Below, one piece after another: positions 34,812 through 41,456 of a DNA stretch of 41,456 nucleotides; within the stretch, counting starts at the first letter, position 1, and the number at the start of each line of letters is the position of its first letter. Both the position numbers and the translations under genes were made by a program. The stretch is from contig JAIRMC010000100.1 of the NCBI GenBank assembly GCA_031258965.1, positions 1-41,456 of the forward strand, written 5' to 3'. The DNA comes from Azoarcus sp. GTDB taxonomy: Bacteria; Pseudomonadota; Gammaproteobacteria; Burkholderiales; Rhodocyclaceae. The notes below the pieces were generated by a model. The model did no database searches. It was not told the origin of the DNA and saw nothing but the letters and a program-made list of their open reading frames with translations.

Positions 34812-36185
34812 TCAAAGCCGCAGCGGCAGCATGAGCAGGAATTTGAAGTCACGCTCGTCCTGGAACAGGTTCTTGAACCCTTCCCAACTTGGCTGATGTG
34901 TACGGTTGTCATAGCGTGTGTAATGCAGGCTGATCCGGCTGCCCTTGAGCGCACCGGAAGACGCGAGGTAAGCGAGGTCGAGCGACCAGGCTGATTCGCG
35001 CAGGGTTTCCCGCACGCCATATACCCTGCCGCCCTGCCCGCGCACAGCGGAGGCGGTGAGGGTAAAACCGTGCAGGGGCAAGATGTCGTCGAGGCTGCGC
35101 CCGAGGCTGAGAAAAAACGCGCTCTCACGGTTATGGTTCCAGTCGGAACGGTTGTCCCACCAGAGATCGTAAGCGCCGTTTGCGCCGCCGTAAGCGCCGG
35201 AGAGGCGATAAACAAAATAGCCCAGATGCCCGGCGGCCCGGCTCGGTGCGCGGGTATGGATGAACTCCGCCTTGACCGTATAAGGCGCGAACCCGGCGTT
35301 CCAGGCGAAATAATGCTGCCAGGCGCGTCCGCCCGCGTAATAACCGGCATCGTGGCCGCGCACGCGGTCGCTGGCGGCATAGAACTGGTAGCTCAGGCTG
35401 GCAAAGGCATCCTGGTTGAATTCCCGCCGCCACTTGAACTTGAGATGGGCGTTGCGCAGGTAATCCCGCGCTTCGCCCCAGGCCGCTTCCGCCGAGGCCG
35501 CGCCCGCCTCGTAGCGCAGCCCGAACGAAACAACGTTCCGGACGCGATCCTTGCCGTTTCCCGCGCGGAAGTGATAAATATCCCGATACCAGGGCGCTTT
35601 GTAGCCATTGGCCCAAGCCGCCGCGAAAACCAGCTTGCCCCAGTCGCGGCTGATTTCGCCGCCGCCTTCCGCGCCACGCCAAGTGCCGGGCATGAGCGCC
35701 CAATTGACGCCGAGCGTGCCTGGGCCGCTGGGCTGGAAATAACCGAATTTACCCCACCACTTGCTATTGCCGATGTCGTGGCGAAGCTTGACATGGGCGC
35801 GATACAAGGAAACGCCGTTTTGGGCGTTGCGGCGGCGCCAGTCGGCGGACCACGGATCGCGCCAAGGGAAAAAGTTGATTTCGTGATCCGGGCTGCCGCC
35901 GTTTTCCAGATCGGCAGCGCCGAAAACGCCGAGATTGAAGCCGAAAACGTCCGCGACGAAAGCGGCGTCGAAATCGAGCCGGGCCTGTACGCTGCGGTGA
36001 TGCAAATTAGTGGCGTAACGGCCTTCGTCAATCCGGTAACGTTCGCGGTGGCGCTGGAAATACATCAAATCCCCGGACAGCGCGGAACCGGCAACCCAGC
36101 CCTTTCCGGCCGCGTCCTCCGGCGCTTCGGAAAGCGCCACGGGGGAAAGAGCGAGGAAAAAAGCCATCATGGCAAGCGCGCGCAT
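34812..36185 (-). CDS. OprD-family outer-membrane porin
   Basis: A protein of 457 residues. Residues 1-19 form a signal peptide. The mature sequence has alternating aromatic/polar beta-strand texture, with GSALSGDLMYFQRHRERY near the N-terminus and repeated Tyr/Trp-girdle strands, as in OprD porins and the chitoporin ChiP. The C-terminus is FKFLLMLPLRL rather than ending in Phe. OprD porins pass small substrates such as amino acids or sugars. It starts 12 bp downstream of the EIIC-EAL gene, on the same strand, so cotranscription is likely, and a sugar substrate is suggested by that partner. Substrate is inference. Confidence 0.75.
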   Translation of the reverse strand: MRALAMMAFFLALSPVALSEAPEDAAGKGWVAGSALSGDLMYFQRHRERYRIDEGRYATNLHHRSVQARLDFDAAFVADVFGFNLGVFGAADLENGGSPDHEINFFPWRDPWSADWRRRNAQNGVSLYRAHVKLRHDIGNSKWWGKFGYFQPSGPGTLGVNWALMPGTWRGAEGGGEISRDWGKLVFAAAWANGYKAPWYRDIYHFRAGNGKDRVRNVVSFGLRYEAGAASAEAAWGEARDYLRNAHLKFKWRREFNQDAFASLSYQFYAASDRVRGHDAGYYAGGRAWQHYFAWNAGFAPYTVKAEFIHTRAPSRAAGHLGYFVYRLSGAYGGANGAYDLWWDNRSDWNHNRESAFFLSLGRSLDDILPLHGFTLTASAVRGQGGRVYGVRETLRESAWSLDLAYLASSGALKGSRISLHYTRYDNRTHQPSWEGFKNLFQDERDFKFLLMLPLRL

Positions 36186-36197
36186 GCGATCCGGCCC

Positions 36198-38438
36198 CTA
36201 GAAGATACTATGCTCATCGGGTCTCAAGGAAATGCCGTTCCTGTCCGTCGTGTAGTTGAGCATCTTTTCCCCGGACAGCGGCGGACTGAAAAAATAGCCC
36301 TGGAAGATGTGGCAGCCCAACCGTTGCAGTACCTCGATCTGTTCCTGGTTTTCCACGAATTCGACGATGATTTTTATTTCGAGCGCTTGGCAAAGTTCGA
36401 CGATGGTGGCGATGATCTCGGCGCAGACCTTGCTATGGGCCACGTCCCTGGAAAGCGCGCTGTCGATCTTCAGGATGTCCACCGGGAAATACTTCAAGTA
36501 ACTCAATGAACTGTGGCCCATGCCGAAATCGTCCATGGAAATGATGAAGCCCAGGTCGCTGATACGTTTCAGGATGAAGTTATGCGGCGATTCGGGATCG
36601 AGCGCGATGGATTCAGTAACTTCGATGCCGATCATCCTGCGTTGCAGATGATGGCTTTCCACGCACTGGACAATTTTTTCGGGCAGCAGGGAATCGGAAA
36701 GCTGCTGGATGGAAACATTGACCGAAGTCTTGAAATACGGATCCAGCCCGGCCCGGTGCCAGCGCGCGCGCTCGATACAAGCCTGGTCGAGCACCCACAG
36801 GCCAATCCGGCGCATGAACTCCGCATCCTCGGCAATGGCGACGATGATGGGCGCGGGGATATTGCCGTAGATACCGTGACGCCAGCGCAGCAAAGCTTCC
36901 GCGCCGATGACCAGGCCGGTCTTGTGGTCGACCTGCGGCTGATATTCGAGATACAGCCCCGCGCCTTTTGCGATGGCCTCGTCGAGATCGCTGGCCAGGA
37001 CGCGGGCGAGCACGCCGATGTCGTCGCCGCGGTCGAGACATTTCTTGCCGGAAGGCCCGACGAGATTGCTGCATGCAATCTCCAGCAAACGGCTCAGCGC
37101 CTTTCTCTGGCGTTCGTCCTTGATGCGATCGGAAATCTTGACGAAAGGCCAGTAAATGAGAAAGCCGGCAAGTAGATTGAATATTTGCAGCGCAGGCCCG
37201 CGCCAGGAGCCGCCGCTAACCAGATAACCGCTCAAAAGCGGCGGCGTTGTCCACTCCAGGGGAATTTCGCGCCAGGGAACGAAGCCGTACCGCAACGCCA
37301 GATAACTGCTTCCCGTCAGCGCCAGCGGAACGAGCAGGAAAGGCAGTACGAAAATAGGGTTGAGAACAATGGGCAGCCCGTAAAGCAGGATTTCATTGAT
37401 ATTGAGCAGGCCGGGCGCGAGCGAAATCTTGGCCAGCCTGCGACTATTGCGGTTCCTGCTTACGACAAGGAGCGCGGCCACCAGGCACAGCGAAGAACCC
37501 GCGCCGCCCATGAACACGAAAGTATCCAGGACATATTTGTTGATCGGATAGGGCGGCGGCAGCCCCGCCGCGTAAGCGGCTATATTGGCCTCACTGGTAT
37601 ACGCGAAAAGCTCTTGCGGCAGCGAGCCAAAAACATTGGTGCCGTGAATACCGAAAAACCAGTTTATATGGATAAGCAGGATATAAGTAATGCCGGTATT
37701 CAGGAAATGATTGAACAGTCCAAACGGATAAATCACCGCCGCGTAGACGGACTCGTGCGCCGTCATGCCCGTGACGGCCTGGAAGCCCAGGTGGACGCAC
37801 GTAAAACACACAATCGTCAGCACGCCCGGCCCCAGGCAGGAAAACGCCTCGGGAATGGCGACATCCAGTCCTTCAGAATACACCGTCATTCGCAGGCGCT
37901 CGAAGCCGCACAAGTAGATGAACAGCCTTGAAGCCGTCAGCGCAATCACGATACTGACGAACAGACCCTGGACGCCGAGCCAGAGCGACAAACCGCCATT
38001 CTCCCCGGTAGCGGGCGTCATGGCGAAGAACGAAGCCAGCCCCACCAGCGTCGCAATCGGCGGACTAATAGGGTGCATGGGATGATTCTGATTGTGTCCC
38101 TGCGCCAAATAATGGCTGATTCCGGTCAATACCGGCAGGGACAAAATGCCGAACGTACCCTGCCATATCGCCGTTCCCAGGCGCTTCCAGTCGTCGCCGA
38201 ACATCCCTGTCATGGCATCCTGGTAAGCCTGGATGGGCAGATTGTTCAGCACGATCGCCCCCGCGCCGACAACCACCAGCGGCAAGCAAAGCAAAAAACC
38301 GTTGCGGATGGACATCATCGCCATGCCGGACGCCCACTCCGGGGCAGTCAGGCGTTGAAGACGGTCGATGAAGCGGCTGGTGTTCATTCTGGCAAACTCA
38401 TCCGATAGACGCGTAGGCAGACGGCTTCTTTCATGCAT
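36198..38438 (-). CDS. PTS EIIC (cellobiose/chitobiose-type) membrane domain fused to an EAL phosphodiesterase
   Basis: A protein of 746 residues from ATG 38438. Residues 15-435 hold about ten membrane segments of the Lac-family EIIC (LPLVVVGAGAIVLNNLP, LPVLTGISHYLAQGHNQ, WFFGIHGTNVFGSL, NEILLYGLPIVLNPI). Residues 490-735 form an EAL domain with the signature residues intact: GAEALLRW, NVSIQQL, IEVTESIAL, MDDFGMGHSSLSYLK, LKIDSAL, EFVENQEQIEVL, FQGYFFSPPLS. It should hydrolyse c-di-GMP. EIIA and EIIB partners are absent from the window. The fusion suggests that sugar binding by EIIC sets EAL activity, so it may sense more than transport. The porin gene follows at once. Confidence 0.92.
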   Translation of the reverse strand: MHERSRLPTRLSDEFARMNTSRFIDRLQRLTAPEWASGMAMMSIRNGFLLCLPLVVVGAGAIVLNNLPIQAYQDAMTGMFGDDWKRLGTAIWQGTFGILSLPVLTGISHYLAQGHNQNHPMHPISPPIATLVGLASFFAMTPATGENGGLSLWLGVQGLFVSIVIALTASRLFIYLCGFERLRMTVYSEGLDVAIPEAFSCLGPGVLTIVCFTCVHLGFQAVTGMTAHESVYAAVIYPFGLFNHFLNTGITYILLIHINWFFGIHGTNVFGSLPQELFAYTSEANIAAYAAGLPPPYPINKYVLDTFVFMGGAGSSLCLVAALLVVSRNRNSRRLAKISLAPGLLNINEILLYGLPIVLNPIFVLPFLLVPLALTGSSYLALRYGFVPWREIPLEWTTPPLLSGYLVSGGSWRGPALQIFNLLAGFLIYWPFVKISDRIKDERQRKALSRLLEIACSNLVGPSGKKCLDRGDDIGVLARVLASDLDEAIAKGAGLYLEYQPQVDHKTGLVIGAEALLRWRHGIYGNIPAPIIVAIAEDAEFMRRIGLWVLDQACIERARWHRAGLDPYFKTSVNVSIQQLSDSLLPEKIVQCVESHHLQRRMIGIEVTESIALDPESPHNFILKRISDLGFIISMDDFGMGHSSLSYLKYFPVDILKIDSALSRDVAHSKVCAEIIATIVELCQALEIKIIVEFVENQEQIEVLQRLGCHIFQGYFFSPPLSGEKMLNYTTDRNGISLRPDEHSIF

Positions 38439-38559
38439 CAATGTCGTTCGGATGATGTTATCAGTCTCATTCCAATCCGATTCGCGCTAATCGCGCCGCA
38501 AGAGGAAATATGCCCGGAGGGCTGCATCTCTTCGTGGTCTTAGCTGTTACATTTACAGA

Positions 38560-39546
38560 ATGGACGTGAAACAAGAACGGACGCGAATCATCCTGGCGGC
38601 GGACATTGGCGGATCGCGCGCGCGCCTGCTCCTTGCCCGCGCCGGGCAACACGGCTGGCGCGAATCGTGCCGCCGCGAAACACCGAGCGCGGCCCACGAC
38701 GGCATCGAATCCCTCATCGCGGACTTCCTCGCGGAAACCGGCGAAACCCCGGTTGCCGCCTGCATCGCCGCGGCTGGGCCGCTCGAACATGGCCGCGTGC
38801 GCATGAACAACCTGCCATGGATCGTAGACAGCGAGCGCCTGGCCGCGCGTTTCGGCATCTCCCGCATACGGCTCATCAACGACTTCGCCGCGCAGGCGCA
38901 CGGCCTCGCCTGCCTTGATAGCGACGACGCGCTTACCCTTTGCGCGGGCGACCCCGAACCCGAAAGCGCGCGGGCGCTCATCGGCGCGGGCACCGGGCTG
39001 GGAATGGCCGTCCTGGCGGGCGCGCCCCAAAACCCCATCATCCTCCCGAGCCAGGGCGGCCTCGCCGATTTTGCCCCGCGCGACGCCCGCGAACTGGCCC
39101 TGTGCGAAACCCTGCTCGCCAGCCATGGCCGCGTCAGCCTCGAAATGCTGCTCTCCGGGCATGGCATCGAACGCCTCTACCGCTTCATCTCCGGCCTGCC
39201 GCCCGAAGCCCCGCTTGCCCGCGACACCGCCGCAATCACCGCCGCCGCCCTTGCGGGCGAAGCCGCCGCCGCCGAAACCCTGCGCCTTTTCGCCCGCCTC
39301 CTCGCCGCCGCCGCAAGCAACCTCGCCCTGACCGTGCTGCCTCGCGGCGGCGTATACCTCACCGGCGGCATCGCGCCCCGCATCCTGCCCTTCCTGCGCG
39401 AACCGGCAGTGGCCGAAGCCTTCCTCGCCCACCCGTCGATGGGCGCGGTACTCGCGCGCATACCGCTCCATGCCGTGCGAGACGAATCGCTCGGCCTCAA
39501 AGGCGCGGCGCGAATCGCCTCCGAACTGGTGCGCGATGAAGCCTGA
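38560..39546 (+). CDS. glk: Glucokinase
   Basis: A protein of 328 residues. Glk phosphorylates intracellular glucose to glucose-6-phosphate with ATP. The ATP-binding ILAADIGGSRARLLLAR and the sugar-binding LPWIVD and LINDFAAQAHGL are present, with GAGTGLGMAVL and the C-terminal GGVYLTGGIAPRILP. It lacks a regulator domain. It overlaps the downstream ABC gene by 11 bp. It is divergent from the EIIC-EAL gene, a 121-bp gap, which fits a carbohydrate-linked neighbourhood. Confidence 0.94.
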   Translation: MDVKQERTRIILAADIGGSRARLLLARAGQHGWRESCRRETPSAAHDGIESLIADFLAETGETPVAACIAAAGPLEHGRVRMNNLPWIVDSERLAARFGISRIRLINDFAAQAHGLACLDSDDALTLCAGDPEPESARALIGAGTGLGMAVLAGAPQNPIILPSQGGLADFAPRDARELALCETLLASHGRVSLEMLLSGHGIERLYRFISGLPPEAPLARDTAAITAAALAGEAAAAETLRLFARLLAAAASNLALTVLPRGGVYLTGGIAPRILPFLREPAVAEAFLAHPSMGAVLARIPLHAVRDESLGLKGAARIASELVRDEA

Positions 39547-41266
39547 AACCGCCCCTCGCGCCAAGACCGGCACAAGCTGCCACTTCGCGCGGTTGGCCGC
39601 CGGCTACTGGAACAACCGCGGCAACAAATGGAAAGTGCGCGGAGCCACCCTGCTGCTGCTCTCGCTCACCCTCGCCCAGGTCGGCCTGGCCATCTGGATC
39701 AACTACTGGAACCGCGACCTGTTCGATGCCCTGGAAGACCGCCTGCTCTCCGAACTTGCCCGCCTGGCGGCGGTTTTCGCGCTGATCTTCGCCCTCACCA
39801 TGGCCGTGACCGCCCTGCATCTGCACACCAAGCGCTGGCTGCAACTCGACTGGCGGCGCTGGATGACCGGCCTGCTGCTCGACCAATGGCTGGAACGCTC
39901 CCGCCACTACCGGCTGCAACTCATCGCGGGCGAACACGACAACCCGGACGGGCGCATCGCCGAAGACGTCAAAATTGCCACCGAAGTCGCCATCACCCTC
40001 GTACACTCGCTGCTCTTCTCGATACTCATCCTCGGCAGCTTCATCGACATCCTGCTCAGCGTCTCGGGCAGCGCGACCCTGCCGGGCACCGCCATCGCCG
40101 TGCCCGGCTACATGGTACTCATGGCCTTCCTTTACGCTGGCGTGGGTTCCGGGCTGGGCCTGCTGCTGGGCAGGCCGCTCGTGCGCACCACCAACCACCT
40201 GCAAACAGTAGAAGCCAACCTGCGCTTCGGCTTGGCCCAGGTGCGCGAACACGCCGAAGCCGTCGCGCTCATGCACGGCGGACAATGCGAGCGCCGCCGC
40301 GCCGAACGCTTCTTCGCCGACGTTGGCGCGGGCTGGAACCGCCAGACCTGGGCCTACCTGGGCATCGTCGCCTTCTCCACCGGCTACGGCACACTACTGC
40401 CGGTCTTTCCCATCCTCATCGCCGCGCCCCAATACATCGCCGGCATCATGAGCCTGGGCTTCCTCATGCAAGCCGCGCAGGCATTCCAGCGCCTGACCTC
40501 CGCCCTTTCGTGGCCCATCGACAACCTTGGCGAAATCGCCCGCTGCCGCGCCTCCATAGACCGCATCATCAGCTTCCGCGAAGACATGAAACAACTCGAA
40601 CGCGAAGACCGCGAAAACGGCCACGGAGAAAACCGTATCGAACTGCACCGCGCTCACAAAGCCGAACTGGAAATCCGCCGCCTCCACCTCGACAACGCCG
40701 TCGGCCAGCCGCTTCTCGCCGACCTCAACCTCACCGTGCGGCACGGCGAACGCATCCTCATCAGCGGCGATCCCTCCATCACCGTCGCCCTCTTCAAAGC
40801 CGTCGCCGGGCTGTGGCCCTGGGGACACGGCGAAATATCCCTGCCCGCCGGACGCGACATCGTTTTCGCCGCCCAACGCCCCTACCTTCACGCAGCCCCC
40901 TTGCGCGAAGTGCTGGCCTACCCCCACACCAGCGCGCAATACGAAGAAGCGGCCTTCCACTGGGCGCTCGAATGCGCGGGCATCGGCTGGCTGCAATCCC
41001 GACTCGACGATTGGGAAGACTGGGCGCGCGCCCTGCCCCTGCGGGCGCAGCAAAGGCTCGGCATCGCGCGCCTTTTCCTGCAAAGACCGCAATGGATATT
41101 CCTCGAAGAAGCCGCCGACGCCTTCGACACCCGCGACGAAAGAACCGCCTTCGAGCTTCTGCACCGGGAATTGCCCAACACCGCCCTGCTCAACATCAGC
41201 CGCCACAAAGCGCGAACCGAAGGCTTCTACAACCGCCACCTGGCGCTCCAATCACCCAGGGAGTGA
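39536..41266 (+). CDS. SbmA/YddA-like ABC transporter with degenerate ATPase motifs
   Basis: A protein of 576 residues from ATG 39536, which lies inside the glk end. Residues 15-345 form the SbmA/BacA-like membrane domain (YWNNRGNKWKVRG, INYWNRDLFDALEDR, RWMTGLLLDQWL, NPDGRIAEDVK), and residues 375-570 an ABC domain. The Walker A position reads SGDPSITVALF (410-420) instead of GxxGxGKS/T, so the nucleotide-binding Lys is missing. The signature reads LPLRAQQR (500-507) instead of LSxGEQQR. Walker B is IFLEEAAD and the switch His557 is kept. The frame is open throughout, so this is not a simple pseudogene. Peptide or vitamin uptake is the family role; whether it still uses ATP is doubtful. Confidence 0.88.
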   Translation: MKPETAPRAKTGTSCHFARLAAGYWNNRGNKWKVRGATLLLLSLTLAQVGLAIWINYWNRDLFDALEDRLLSELARLAAVFALIFALTMAVTALHLHTKRWLQLDWRRWMTGLLLDQWLERSRHYRLQLIAGEHDNPDGRIAEDVKIATEVAITLVHSLLFSILILGSFIDILLSVSGSATLPGTAIAVPGYMVLMAFLYAGVGSGLGLLLGRPLVRTTNHLQTVEANLRFGLAQVREHAEAVALMHGGQCERRRAERFFADVGAGWNRQTWAYLGIVAFSTGYGTLLPVFPILIAAPQYIAGIMSLGFLMQAAQAFQRLTSALSWPIDNLGEIARCRASIDRIISFREDMKQLEREDRENGHGENRIELHRAHKAELEIRRLHLDNAVGQPLLADLNLTVRHGERILISGDPSITVALFKAVAGLWPWGHGEISLPAGRDIVFAAQRPYLHAAPLREVLAYPHTSAQYEEAAFHWALECAGIGWLQSRLDDWEDWARALPLRAQQRLGIARLFLQRPQWIFLEEAADAFDTRDERTAFELLHRELPNTALLNISRHKARTEGFYNRHLALQSPRE

Positions 41267-41372
41267 GCGGCATCAGGAATCAGCGTAGCAAGGCGGCGCG
41301 GAACGCCGCGTAAACCCAATCCGCAAAATTCCCCTCGAAAAAAATCTCCCACAACGTCATTACAAGCGTAGA

Positions 41373-41456
41373 ATGCCGGTTAATTTTCAACGCCTATTCG
41401 TACTCATCGGACGGGCATCCTGGAATGGCGGGTGGGTCATGATACAGGCACATTTC
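41373..41456 (+). CDS. Possible gene start cut by the right edge
   Basis: ATG at 41373 opens a frame (MPVNFQRLFVLIGRASWNGG) that is still open after 28 codons at the window end. There is no clear ribosome-binding site. The 106 bases before it (41267-41372) hold no other feature. It may be real or chance. Confidence 0.25.
   Translation, partial: MPVNFQRLFVLIGRASWNGGWVMIQAHF

Noticed and set aside
38467-39573. Antisense ORF over glucokinase
   Set aside because: GC-driven open frame opposite an unambiguous glk gene.
39628-41313. 561-residue + strand ORF in another frame of the ABC gene
   Set aside because: Arg/Pro/His-rich translation typical of a wrong frame in GC-rich DNA.

Overview
The window (about 41.5 kb, mostly GC-rich) looks like a chromosomal segment of a betaproteobacterium, possibly Rhodocyclales-like. 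This placement is inferred from gene content: an EF-P with arginine 32 next to its rhamnosyltransferase EarP, cytochrome c', a LapA-type adhesin with its own type I exporter, and core genes with betaproteobacterial flavour (mnmE, tldD, priA, hemE, lpxH, ppiB, ppiA, cysS, glk). No tRNA, rRNA, IS element or CRISPR array was seen.

Layout. 1-3886 is an accessory-looking block on the + strand. It holds a repeat-rich acidic protein cut by the left edge, a small exported protein in two tandem copies (the second with a scrambled 5' end), and a probable permuted papain-fold cysteine hydrolase with a Ser/Gly-rich tail and a Cys-rich end. The block stops next to the 3' end of mnmE. 4009-10922 (- strand) carries mnmE, a zeta-toxin-like kinase with a tiny upstream ORF, cytochrome c', a CBS/CorC-type membrane protein, tldD and a nitrilase-family amidase. 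11189-12748 (+) encodes an adhesin-E-like domain fused to a carbonic anhydrase fold that has lost two of three zinc ligands. 12856-21137 (-) is a biofilm adhesin system: a 1233-residue LapA/BapA-like adhesin with retention module and type I secretion C-terminus, a LuxR-type regulator with a dead receiver domain, an HlyD-type adaptor and a LapB-type ABC exporter. A PilZ protein is divergent from it.

21877-29715 (-) is housekeeping: efp, earP, priA, hemE, lpxH, ppiB, ppiA. The two AT-rich gaps flanking priA carry DnaA boxes, and the one next to hemE resembles a replication origin. 30051-32611 (+) holds cysS and a NYN nuclease fused to a cold-shock domain. 32772-38438 (-) holds a diguanylate cyclase with a periplasmic haem-c site and a Cys-rich cytoplasmic sensor, an OprD-like porin, and a PTS EIIC-EAL fusion. 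38560-41266 (+) holds glucokinase and an SbmA/YddA-like ABC protein whose ATPase motifs are degenerate.

How they work together. The adhesin, its exporter, a PilZ receptor, a diguanylate cyclase and an EAL phosphodiesterase lie within about 26 kb, so the region can be read as a c-di-GMP and surface-attachment neighbourhood. Redox (haem c) and sugar (EIIC) inputs are plausible. The least described parts are the 1-3886 cluster, the pseudo-carbonic anhydrase, the sensory cyclase, the EIIC-EAL fusion and the ori-like gaps.
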